NCBI GenBank assembly: GCA_903928115.1
Contig: CAIYPP010000154.1
Span: 1-33,588, forward strand
Reading direction: 5' to 3'
Length of the DNA stretch: 33,588 nt
From: an uncultured Planctomycetota bacterium
Lineage (GTDB): Bacteria > Planctomycetota > UBA1135 > GCA-002686595
Shown here: piece after piece, positions 8,889 through 16,001 of the stretch
Numbering within the stretch: position 1 is the first letter of the stretch
Layout of the letters: every line of letters begins with the position of its first letter
Program-made: the position numbers and the translations under genes
Notes under the pieces: generated by a model
What the model was told of the DNA's origin: nothing
Seen by the model: the letters and a program-made list of their open reading frames with translations, nothing else
Databases searched by the model: none

Positions 8889-10820
8889 TCAGTCAGCGCG
8901 ATCGAGGCGCACGTTGACGCGGCGTCCGCGGATCGTCGTCCCGCGGAGCGCGGCGATCACGTGGTGCGCCGCCGGCGCGGGCACTTCGACCAGCGCGAAG
9001 CGGTCCGCGATGCGGATCGGTCCGATCTCGTTCCCTGCGAGCCCCGCTTCGTTCGCGATGGCGCCGACGAGATCGCCGGGGCGCAGCCCGTCGAAGCGAC
9101 CGGCGCCGATGAAGATGCGCAGCGAGTCACCGAAGTCTTGGCGCGGTCCACGCTCGAAGCGCGGCGGGCGGCCGCCGAACGAGCGCGGCTCGCGCGGACG
9201 TTCGTCGCGGAAGCCGCGCTCTTCGCGGAAGTCTTGCGCTTCGCGTTCTTCGTGCTGCGGCCGTTCCTCGCGCGGCTCGAACGGCGCGTCCTGTTGCGGC
9301 GTGCCGCGCCCACGCGGACCGCGGTCCTCCCACGGACGGCCGCGTTCGCGACGCTCGTCGTGGCCCCAGTTCGGCCGCGATTCGCGCGGACGGCGCTCGG
9401 GGCGCTCGGGCCGCAGCGAGACCTGCGGGATGTCCTGATCGTCGTCTTGCGCGGCCACTTCGCTGTGGCTCGCCTCGTGTGCGAGCTTCGTCGCCGCCGC
9501 TGCGACATCGAGCGGATCGAACTCGCTGGCGAGATTCTCGACGAGCACGCGGAACGACTCCAACTCGCCTGCGACGAGCGCCTCGCGCAGCGCGACACCC
9601 GTCATCTCCAAGCGGCGATTGCGCAGGTCGGCGACGGTCGGGATCGTCGCCACGGTGATCTTCTGGCCCGCGGCGTGCTGGATGTTCTTGAGCAGCCGGT
9701 GCTCGCGCGGCTCGAGGAACGTGATCGCGACGCCTTCGCGCCCCGCGCGTCCCGTGCGGCCGATGCGGTGTACGTAGGCCTCGGCCTCGGTCGGCAGGTC
9801 GTAGTTCACGACGTGGCTCACGTGCTCGATGTCGAGCCCGCGCGCCGCGACGTCGGTCGCGATCAAGAGGTCCGAAGCGCCGCTGCGGAAGCGCTTCATC
9901 ACGCGGTCGCGCTGCTCCTGCTGGAATCCACCGTGGAGCGCCTCGGCGCGATAGCCGCGCGCGTTCATCGCCTCGGTGAGCTCGTCGACTTCGATGCGCG
10001 TGCGGCAGAACACGATCGCGCTCGTCGGCGACTCCATGTCGAGCACGCGTCCGAGCGCTTGCACCTTGAACGCGCGCTGCACGACGTAGGCGGTCTGGCG
10101 CACCTTCGGCGCCTCGCCCGGCGTCGGACGCTCGCGCTGGATCGAGATGCGGACGGGGTCGTGGAGGTGCTGCTCGGCGATCGCGAGGATGCGCGGCGAC
10201 ATCGTGGCCGAGAACAGCGCCGTCTGGTGCTCTTCCGGCAGCCGCGAGAGGATCGCCTCGAGATCGTCGGCGAAGCCCATGTCGAGCATCTCGTCGGCCT
10301 CGTCGAGGACGATCGTGCGCACCGAGTCGAGGATCAGCGTCTCGCGCTCGAGGTGGTCGAGTGCGCGGCCCGGGGTCGCGACGACGACGTCGACGCCGCG
10401 CTCGAGCGCTCGCAGCTGCTGGCCGTAGCCCTGTCCGCCGTAGATCGGAAGCACGCTCGCACCCAGCCCGCGCCCGTACTTGTGAACGGCCTCGGCGACC
10501 TGCATCGCAAGCTCGCGCGTCGGCACGAGCACCAGCGCCTTCGGTCGCCCCGGTCCCGCGCGCTCGCCGCCGAGCCGCTGCAGGAGCGGCAGCGCGAACG
10601 CCGCGGTCTTGCCCGTGCCCGTGGCCGCTTGTCCGAGCACGTCGCGCCCCGCGAGCAGCTGCGGGATCGCCTCGCGCTGGATCGGAGTCGCCTCCTCGTA
10701 CCCGAGCCCCGAGAGCGCCGAGAGCAGCTCCGCTCCCAGCCCCAACTCGCCGAAACCGCCCGCGCTGCTCTCGCCCGCGCCCACCGACACTTCCTCGTTC
10801 GTCATCGAACCGCCCATCAT
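8889..10820 (-). CDS. deaD: DEAD-box ATP-dependent RNA helicase, DeaD/CsdA type
   Basis: ATP-dependent RNA helicase for RNA remodelling, ribosome assembly or mRNA turnover; 643 aa. Visible motifs: Q motif (GYEEATPIQ), motif I AATGTGKT (65-72), Ia PTRELAMQ, GGQ, TPGR, II DEAD (173-176), III SAT (204-206), IV VFCRT, V ATDVAARGLD and VI HRIGRTGRAG. An Arg/Glu/Pro-rich low-complexity linker follows. The last ~80 residues (DSLRIFIGAGRFDGLRPGDL...GRRVNVRLD) match the DbpA-like RNA-binding domain of DeaD/CsdA. The ATG at 10820 is preferred because AGGGGTG lies about 8 bases upstream; ATGs at 10817 and 10805 are alternatives. It is monocistronic as far as can be seen and divergent from the ApeO-type ketosynthase gene. 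Confidence 0.95.
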   Translation of the reverse strand: MMGGSMTNEEVSVGAGESSAGGFGELGLGAELLSALSGLGYEEATPIQREAIPQLLAGRDVLGQAATGTGKTAAFALPLLQRLGGERAGPGRPKALVLVPTRELAMQVAEAVHKYGRGLGASVLPIYGGQGYGQQLRALERGVDVVVATPGRALDHLERETLILDSVRTIVLDEADEMLDMGFADDLEAILSRLPEEHQTALFSATMSPRILAIAEQHLHDPVRISIQRERPTPGEAPKVRQTAYVVQRAFKVQALGRVLDMESPTSAIVFCRTRIEVDELTEAMNARGYRAEALHGGFQQEQRDRVMKRFRSGASDLLIATDVAARGLDIEHVSHVVNYDLPTEAEAYVHRIGRTGRAGREGVAITFLEPREHRLLKNIQHAAGQKITVATIPTVADLRNRRLEMTGVALREALVAGELESFRVLVENLASEFDPLDVAAAATKLAHEASHSEVAAQDDDQDIPQVSLRPERPERRPRESRPNWGHDERRERGRPWEDRGPRGRGTPQQDAPFEPREERPQHEEREAQDFREERGFRDERPREPRSFGGRPPRFERGPRQDFGDSLRIFIGAGRFDGLRPGDLVGAIANEAGLAGNEIGPIRIADRFALVEVPAPAAHHVIAALRGTTIRGRRVNVRLDRAD

Positions 10821-10922
10821 CCCACGTTCACCCCTCCGCGCGCCACCCCGCCACCCCCGACCCGCCGCCACGGGCCCGCGGAGAGCGCGACGCTCGGTTG
10901 GTCAGGCCGATATAGTAGGGCG
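10821..10922. promoter_or_regulatory. Divergent promoter region between deaD and the ApeO-type ketosynthase
   Basis: A 102-base gap that must serve both directions. Rightward, a TATAGT hexamer at 10911-10916 sits seven bases before the ATG at 10923. If it is a -10 box, the transcript would start at or next to the start codon and be nearly leaderless; no good -35 is seen at the proper distance. Base composition shifts here from very GC-rich (deaD side) to less GC-rich. Confidence 0.35.
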
Positions 10923-12143
10923 ATGCAGCCTGGGGGCTCGACCGCGCGACGAGACAGGCGACTTGGTGCCCTCGGAGTCACGTGTGCGCTCGGTCGAGGG
11001 GTCGAGCAAGTTCGAGCGGGTCTACTCGCTCGACATTCGGACGCGCTCTCGATGCAGCCGGGCGGGCTCCACGGGCAGGCGACGTGGTTGGGAAGAGTTA
11101 GCGTCCCGCTCCCGACAATCGACGGCCGCCTCGCCCGATACCAATGTCGAAACAACGCGCTGGCTTTCGACGCATTCCTACAGATCGAGGGCGAAGTTCG
11201 CGAAGCGATCAAGAGGTTCGGCTCGGAGCGGATTGGTGTGGTCGTGGGCACCACCACTTCTGGAGTCGAAGAGGCAAATGATGCGATCGCAGCCCTGGAT
11301 CGCGATGGGCAGTTCCCTGCCACTTTTCATTACTCTCAGTTGGAGTACGGGGGGCTGGCAGAGTTCCTCGCGAGCGCCGCGGGTTCGGGCGGTCCCGCTT
11401 ATGTGATTTCTACGGCTTGCTCTTCGAGCGCCAAAGCTATTGCGAGTGCTAGGACCCTCATAGACTCCGGCCTGTGCGACGCCGTGATTACAGGCGGCGT
11501 CGATTCGCTGGCCCGGCTCACCGTGCGGGGCTTCTCTGCGCTGGAAGCGGTTTCCTCGCAGCGCACCTTGCCATTTAGCCGCAATCGCAATGGGTTGAAC
11601 CTCGGAGAAGCAGCCGCCCTATTTCTCATGACTCGCGACGCCGGCGGGATTCAGCTCTCGGGGGTGGGAGAGAGCACCGACGCCCACCACATGTCGGCGC
11701 CCAACCCGACAGGAGAGGGAGCAGAATGCGCGATCCGATCTGCGCTGAACGATGCCGACTTACAACCTGACCAGATTGCGTATCTCAACCTTCATGGCAC
11801 CGGTACCATTCTCAACGACAGCAGCGAAGCGAACGCAGTCTCGCGAGTCTTCGGTTGTACAGTCCCGTGTAGCTCGACCAAGCCGCGCGTTGGACACACC
11901 CTGGGCGCCGCAGGCGCGCTCGAGGCCGCGTTTTGCTGGCTGGTCATGACCCAAACAGACCGAGAGATTGAGCTACCGCCACACGACTTTGACGGCGAGT
12001 ACGACCCCGCGCTCGCCAAAATCCGACTCGTTGAGAGTGGTAACCTTGTCGTGTACGGCGCACGATTCGCAACGTTGACCAATTCCTTCGGATTCGGTGG
12101 TAACAACTGTTGCCTTGTGCTGGAGCGCGAAGTGAACGCATGA
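10923..12143 (+). CDS. apeO: Beta-ketoacyl-ACP synthase, ApeO type
   Basis: Condensing enzyme of a type II, fatty-acid-like polyene synthase; 406 aa. The catalytic set is complete: Cys166 in STACSSSAKA, His291 in NLHGTGT, Lys320 and His325 in SSTKPRVGHTLGAAG. The C-terminus has the TNSFGFGGNN block. As I remember the E. coli aryl-polyene enzymes, the pattern VVVGTTTSGVEE, HYSQLEYGG and STACSSS follows ApeO rather than FabF. The frame is open far to the left through deaD, but homology begins at GALGVTCALG, so the ATG at 10923 is the sensible start. The stop overlaps the next start by four bases (ATGA), coupling it to its chain-length-factor partner. It is encoded opposite to the rest of the cluster. 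Confidence 0.9.
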   Translation: MQPGGSTARRDRRLGALGVTCALGRGVEQVRAGLLARHSDALSMQPGGLHGQATWLGRVSVPLPTIDGRLARYQCRNNALAFDAFLQIEGEVREAIKRFGSERIGVVVGTTTSGVEEANDAIAALDRDGQFPATFHYSQLEYGGLAEFLASAAGSGGPAYVISTACSSSAKAIASARTLIDSGLCDAVITGGVDSLARLTVRGFSALEAVSSQRTLPFSRNRNGLNLGEAAALFLMTRDAGGIQLSGVGESTDAHHMSAPNPTGEGAECAIRSALNDADLQPDQIAYLNLHGTGTILNDSSEANAVSRVFGCTVPCSSTKPRVGHTLGAAGALEAAFCWLVMTQTDREIELPPHDFDGEYDPALAKIRLVESGNLVVYGARFATLTNSFGFGGNNCCLVLEREVNA

Positions 12144-12898
12144 AGTTCGCGGTCGATCGTTGGTGGGCTTGGTCTACTGTTGGAGTTCGCGAAGAGAGTT
12201 GGCGACGGTCCGCAACGCTAGCGTCGATGGAGCCATCGCCACCGGAGCCTGACGTTGCATTTGTACCGAAAATGCAACGAAGAAGGATGAGCGCGCTCAC
12301 GCGAATGGCCATGCACGCTGCGTGGAATGCGACGGGTGGCAGGGTTGATCCGACTCTGTCGTTGGTTTTTGCTTCGCGTCATGGAGAAGTCCGCTCGAGT
12401 CTCGCAATGCTCCGCGATATCGTGCAGGGAGCGGACCTAAGCCCAACGACTTTCAGTCACTCTGTTCACAACGCCCCAGCAGGCCAGCTCTCGATACACT
12501 TCGGGTGCCGCGGGCCGTCGAGCTCCGTCTCTGCTGGTCGTGCTACTTTTGCATGCGGAATCATCGATGCAGTAGGTCAGTCCTACCGCCTAGGGGGAGC
12601 CCCAGTGCTGCTCGTGGTCGCTGACGAGGTCTTGCCAGCCGAGTATTCAGGGTTCGCAGACGAGCCTCAACGAGCGTACGCGACGGCGACCATCCTCCGC
12701 GCCGTATCCCCTAGACAGGCCGGCATCGCCTTGGAAGCGGGCGGGGCGCACCGAGTGTATTCACTACCGACGGCCCTCGCTTTCCTTGAGTGGCTTCAGG
12801 GATCCACGGACGAGTTCTCTTTGCCATGGTCATCTACGCGTGACGTCAAACTGGTCCGCCCAATCGCCGGCTACGACTCGCTCGATCCGATCACTTGA
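12140..12898 (+). CDS. apeC: Chain length factor (ketosynthase-like, ApeC type)
   Basis: A 252-aa protein resembling the N-terminal half of a ketosynthase (Ketoacyl-synt_2/ApeC-like family). In aryl-polyene systems such a subunit pairs with ApeO and helps set chain length. The stretch FSHSVHNAPAGQLSIHFG is family-typical. At the place of the ketosynthase nucleophile the sequence reads PSSSVSAGRATFACG, without the TACSS motif, consistent with a non-condensing subunit. The ATG at 12140 overlaps the apeO stop (ATGA). Base use is less GC-rich than the flanking chromosome. It is the last gene of the rightward arm; 83 bases later the IS3-family element begins, so any further rightward cluster genes may have been displaced or lost. 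Confidence 0.84.
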   Translation: MKFAVDRWWAWSTVGVREESWRRSATLASMEPSPPEPDVAFVPKMQRRRMSALTRMAMHAAWNATGGRVDPTLSLVFASRHGEVRSSLAMLRDIVQGADLSPTTFSHSVHNAPAGQLSIHFGCRGPSSSVSAGRATFACGIIDAVGQSYRLGGAPVLLVVADEVLPAEYSGFADEPQRAYATATILRAVSPRQAGIALEAGGAHRVYSLPTALAFLEWLQGSTDEFSLPWSSTRDVKLVRPIAGYDSLDPIT

Positions 12899-12981
12899 CT
12901 GTGGGCGGCAAGTTTCGGCCGAGCGCGACACGGCATCAAACTTCAAGTCAACAGTCACTTTCTTGAAGCGCTTAGTCGAGT

Positions 12982-13010
12982 TGACCCAGCCCCCGGAAAC
13001 CGGACCAGCG
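12982..13010. repeat. Left terminal inverted repeat of the IS3-family element
   Basis: The terminal 13 bases TGACCCAGCCCCC differ at one position from the right end, and a second matching block ACCAGCG lies at 13004-13010. The TG terminus is typical of IS3-family elements. Confidence 0.78.
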
Positions 13011-13050
13011 CAGACCTCACACTCCGGGTAGAACAACCCCGGAGTCAAGC

Positions 13051-13317
13051 ATGCGCAAGAGCAAATTCAGCGACACCCAGATCATCGCGATCCTGAAGGA
13101 GGCCGAGGCGGGCGCGCCGGTCACGGACCTGTGCCGCCGCGTCGGGATCAGCGCCCACACCTTCTACCGCTGGCGATCGAAGTACGGCGGGATGGAGGTC
13201 AACGAGGCACGACGGCTGAAGCAGGTCGAGGACGAGAACAAGGAGCTGAAGCAGATGGTCGCGGACCTCGGGCTCGAGAACCGGGCATTGAGGGCCGCGC
13301 TGGGAAAAAAGTGGTGA
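13051..13317 (+). CDS. IS3-family transposase OrfA
   Basis: An 88-aa DNA-binding subunit. It begins with a helix-turn-helix region (KFSDTQIIAILKEAEAG, VTDLCRRVGISAHTFYRW) and continues with a heptad-rich leucine-zipper-like segment (RRLKQVEDENKELKQMVAD). This is the standard IS407-group OrfA layout. It ends at a TGA just after an A6G run, where a -1 shift would fuse it to OrfB and give the active OrfAB transposase. Confidence 0.93.
   Translation: MRKSKFSDTQIIAILKEAEAGAPVTDLCRRVGISAHTFYRWRSKYGGMEVNEARRLKQVEDENKELKQMVADLGLENRALRAALGKKW
13305..13311 (+). other. Programmed -1 ribosomal frameshift site (A_AAA_AAG)
   Basis: The heptamer lies in the OrfA frame as A_AAA_AAG, six bases before the OrfA stop. 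OrfB is in the -1 frame, exactly as needed for a fused OrfAB product. This is the known mode of expression for IS3-family transposases. Confidence 0.82.
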
Positions 13318-14237
13318 GCTCTGCGCAGCGCCGCGAACTGGCCCAATTCCTCGAGGAGGAGTTCCAGCTCAGCGAGCGCTGGGCCTGCGACCTTGCAGGG
13401 CCGAGCCGCGCCGTGAGGCGCTACCGGAGTCGGCGCGGGCCCGACCCCGAGGTGCGATCGGAGCTGCGTCGACTGGCCGCCGAACGACCGCGCTTCGGCT
13501 ACCGTCGACTCGGCTTGCTCTTGCGGCGCGGCGGCCTGGTGATCAACCACAAGCGGGTGTGGCGGATCTACCGCGAGGAAGGGCTCATCGTGCGTCGCCG
13601 CAGGCGCAAGCGCCTGGCCGCGGCGCCGCGCGAAACTCGGCCCGAGCTCACCGGCGCCAACCAGCGCTGGTCGATGGACTTCATGAGCGACGCGCTGCGC
13701 GACGACCGTCGGATCCGCCTGCTCAAAGTCGTCGACGGCTGGTCGCGGCGGTGCCCGGCCATCGAAGTGGACTTCTCGCTGTCGGCACAGCGCGTGATCC
13801 GAGCCCTAGAGCGCGCCGGCGAGCTGTACGGCTTCCCGAAGTCGATCGTGATGGACAACGGCCCCGAATTCACGAGCCGGCAGCTGGACGGCTGGGCGCA
13901 CGAGCGCGGCATCCAGCTGATCTTCATCCGACCCGGCAAGCCGACGGAGAATGCGTACGCGGAGAGCTTCAACGGCCGGGTGCGCGAGGAGTGCCTCGAT
14001 CAGCACCTGTTCCACGACCTCGACCATGCCCGCGAGATCTGCGAGGCATGGCGGGAGGACTGCAACACGATCCGACCGCACACGTCGTTGGGCGGCCGTC
14101 CACCGCGCGAGTTTCTCGATCAGCACCCGGGCGGGCATGCCCGCCCGGGTGCTGCGCACCTGTCGCCAACGGGCGCCTGCTCGACAACGAACAACGCCAG
14201 CCCTTACCCTCAACGCCAAGCCCCGAGTGTGAGCTAA
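13314..14237 (+). CDS. IS3-family transposase OrfB (DDE catalytic domain)
   Basis: Catalytic part of the transposase, in the -1 frame relative to OrfA and most likely expressed as the OrfAB fusion. A GTG at 13314 overlaps the OrfA TGA and would give a free 307-aa OrfB. Integrase-core features are all present: first Asp in QRWSMDFMSD, second Asp in IVMDNGPEFTS, Glu in NAYAESFNGRVREECLD, and the C-terminal IRPHTSLGGRPPREFL. The last ~40 residues after EFLD are atypical. They read through a 34-bp perfect palindrome, so the real family C-terminus is near base 14120. Confidence 0.92.
   Translation: MSSAQRRELAQFLEEEFQLSERWACDLAGPSRAVRRYRSRRGPDPEVRSELRRLAAERPRFGYRRLGLLLRRGGLVINHKRVWRIYREEGLIVRRRRRKRLAAAPRETRPELTGANQRWSMDFMSDALRDDRRIRLLKVVDGWSRRCPAIEVDFSLSAQRVIRALERAGELYGFPKSIVMDNGPEFTSRQLDGWAHERGIQLIFIRPGKPTENAYAESFNGRVREECLDQHLFHDLDHAREICEAWREDCNTIRPHTSLGGRPPREFLDQHPGGHARPGAAHLSPTGACSTTNNASPYPQRQAPSVS
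14121..14154. repeat. Perfect 34-bp palindrome at the 3' end of the transposase gene
   Basis: Bases 14121-14137 are followed without any spacer by their exact reverse complement (14138-14154); the centre is GGGCATGCCC. It lies just after the codons for the conserved OrfB C-terminus and about 110 bases inside the right end of the IS. In RNA it would make a long GC-rich hairpin, in DNA a possible cruciform. Confidence 0.95.
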
Positions 14238-14238
14238 C

Positions 14239-14266
14239 CGCTGGTACTACTTTGGGGGCTGGGCCA
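14239..14266. repeat. Right terminal inverted repeat of the IS3-family element
   Basis: Reading inward from 14266 on the minus strand: TGGCCCAGCCCCC, eight unmatched bases, then ACCAGCG, mirroring the left end. Confidence 0.78.
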
Positions 14267-14280
14267 AAATCACAACCATC

Positions 14281-14718
14281 TCAGCGAGTTGCGCGCTGGG
14301 GAAACAGCAAGCCGACGAGTTCACGAAGCTTCGTGCCAGCTTTGACGAACTTGTTCATGTTTGCGCTGCCGAAACGCGAATCGTAGACGGCAGAAGCGAT
14401 CGGTTGCCCTTTTTGGAAAACACGCAACTCTGCGTAGCACAAGTACATCGCCAAATCCCAGGACCAGTTAGCAGTATAAGTCAAGACAAACTCACTGTCC
14501 TTGGGCGTCGCATCTTGGGGAAGCCTATTGACCTGGATGCCAAGACCACGCAATTCACTCTCAAGCGCTGCGCCAAAGTCATCACGGAGCACCTGAGGAT
14601 TGTCAATGACAGCAATTTCACGAACGTCAACGGTGACAGGCTGAATATCTTGTGCAATTTTGCACGAGGTGGTAAAGAACGCACAGACAGCCAAAAAAGC
14701 AAGAAGTCGAAACTTCAT
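14281..14718 (-). CDS. Sbal_3080-family lipoprotein
   Basis: A 145-aa lipoprotein with a short signal peptide and lipobox TTSC (Cys19). The mature part contains VREIAVIDNPQVLRDDF, then LTYTANWSWDLAMYLCYAEL, then YDSRFGSANMNKF and a C-terminal KLRELVGLLFP. This pattern matches what I remember of the Sbal_3080 lipoprotein family of gammaproteobacteria; its function is unknown to me. The ATG at 14718 has GGAG eight bases upstream. GC content, counted on three 60-base rows, is about 48%, far below the flanks and below the rest of the cluster, so it is probably a separate acquisition. It lies 68 bases downstream of the halogenase-like gene and immediately next to the right end of the IS. Confidence 0.82.
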   Translation of the reverse strand: MKFRLLAFLAVCAFFTTSCKIAQDIQPVTVDVREIAVIDNPQVLRDDFGAALESELRGLGIQVNRLPQDATPKDSEFVLTYTANWSWDLAMYLCYAELRVFQKGQPIASAVYDSRFGSANMNKFVKAGTKLRELVGLLFPQRATR

Positions 14719-14786
14719 TTTTACTCCGTATAAGATTGGAATAACCTTGAATGGCTTCGATTGCTGATGGGCGGCGGCGAACAGCA

Positions 14787-16001
14787 TCAGGTTATCTCCG
14801 GACCTGTTCTTGCCGCGCTTGCGAGCAACAAACGCTGCACTTCGTTGTCGTCTCTCCAAACATCTCCGGCTAGAATTGCCGTAAACTCTCGCAGCATCCG
14901 GTCGTCTTTTCCAGCAGAAAAGAACACGTTCTGTACCCATTCGGGTCGATAGAATCTCTCGATGAGGCGATCAAAAGTCGTGTATGCTTTCAGGCACGCC
15001 GCGCGATACTCCTTCATTTCGAGCGGACTTCCGGAGTGCAGAGACGCAACGAGGGTGGTCGCTAACATTTCCGCGGTCGTGACCGCAACGGTCACGCCAG
15101 AGGAGAAAATTGGATCCAAGAAAACGCTCGCATCACCGACGGTCGCACTGCGAGCTGTGCTGGGAGTTCGGTTGTAGTAGCTGTAGTTCGCAATACGTCG
15201 GAATGGTTGAACGCGGTTCGAATTTGCAAAAAAGTCGACGAGAAACTCGGATTGCTCGATCGCATGGCTCACTGCCTGTTCGGCGCTAACGCCCGGTCTT
15301 GGTGTACGTTCGACGAGTCCCACGCTCACACGCTCGCGGGAGAGTGGGATGAGCCACATCCAACCGTCGGGTACGAGCAAGATAAGAATGTCGCCATTGC
15401 CGACGCACTCACGGGCCGTGGCGCTCCGCACGGGCGCGAATGTAGTGAAACTGGCTGCGCGCCCAAAACGCTCAAGTTGCTCTACTGTCCGCTGTCGCCG
15501 GCCGAAGAATGCGTCTTGTCCAGTCGCATCGACGGCAAGCTGCGCTCGAACGGACCCCCATTCTCCCGATAGGCAGACACCGTCGGCATCCTCCACCCAT
15601 GATCGGACCTGCGCGCCATAATGGACATCAGCGCCAAGCGCTTCTGCATGATGGGCGAGGGCTGCGTCAAAATGTGCCCGCTCTACCTGGAAGGCGTATG
15701 GGAAAGTACCCTCAAGTCCTCGCGAGAAATCGATTCGCAAGCGCTCCCTCGTTGGCTCAAGCATGAAGAGCGCGCCTGGCTTCATATTCGCGAAGTCTGC
15801 GCCCTCGAGGGATACGCCCATTCTCCGTAGCGCGGGGACGCACATGGTCAGCAGTGACTCGCCGACATGGAATCGCGGGAAATGCTCGCGCTCTAGCACG
15901 ACAACGCTAGCTCCTTGTAGGCGCAGGAAGCTTGCCAGGCTGGAGCCAGCGGGCCCTGCTCCTACGACCGCGACGTCGGCTCGGATAGACAAGTTTACCA
16001 T
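14787..16001 (-). CDS. FAD-dependent oxidoreductase, flavin-dependent halogenase-like
   Basis: A 404-aa flavoprotein. It has an N-terminal FAD fold (VVGAGPAGSSLASFL), a FHVGESLL segment as in halogenases, NMKPGALF with Lys74 at the place of the conserved catalytic lysine of flavin-dependent halogenases, GWMWLIP (213-219, matching the GWxWxIP halogenase motif) and GDASVFLDPIFSSGV as the second FAD block. Family knowledge: related proteins occur in brominated aryl-polyene (xanthomonadin) clusters. Inference: it halogenates, or otherwise oxidises, the aryl head group. A non-halogenating oxidoreductase of the geranylgeranyl-reductase-like superfamily remains possible. Its start overlaps the apeR stop by seven bases, so it is in the same operon. 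Confidence 0.83.
   Translation of the reverse strand: MVNLSIRADVAVVGAGPAGSSLASFLRLQGASVVVLEREHFPRFHVGESLLTMCVPALRRMGVSLEGADFANMKPGALFMLEPTRERLRIDFSRGLEGTFPYAFQVERAHFDAALAHHAEALGADVHYGAQVRSWVEDADGVCLSGEWGSVRAQLAVDATGQDAFFGRRQRTVEQLERFGRAASFTTFAPVRSATARECVGNGDILILLVPDGWMWLIPLSRERVSVGLVERTPRPGVSAEQAVSHAIEQSEFLVDFFANSNRVQPFRRIANYSYYNRTPSTARSATVGDASVFLDPIFSSGVTVAVTTAEMLATTLVASLHSGSPLEMKEYRAACLKAYTTFDRLIERFYRPEWVQNVFFSAGKDDRMLREFTAILAGDVWRDDNEVQRLLLASAARTGPEIT

Larger units (their letters stand above)
12982..14266 (+). mobile_element. IS3-family insertion sequence, IS407-type
   Basis: An apparently complete insertion sequence of about 1285 bp. Imperfect terminal inverted repeats begin TGACCCAGCCCCC on the left (12982) and, read inward, TGGCCCAGCCCCC on the right (14266). 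It carries two overlapping transposase frames with a slippery heptamer between them. The frames look intact, with the DDE residues present, so it may be active. No target-site duplication of 3-4 bp is apparent. It sits between the two arms of the polyene cluster. Confidence 0.88.

Noticed and set aside
8814..10922. Very long rightward frame that runs into apeO
   Set aside because: It is the antisense of the helicase gene in high-GC DNA. Ketosynthase sequence begins only near 10923.
10923..11070. Repeated MQPGG at the apeO start and at residues 44-48
   Set aside because: The second copy lies where ApeO has a PGMRP-like stretch. The first looks coincidental; no duplication of surrounding DNA is seen.
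12978..14270. Target-site duplication flanking the IS
   Set aside because: The bases next to the two ends (GAGT on the left, AAAA on the right) do not match, so no duplication is claimed.
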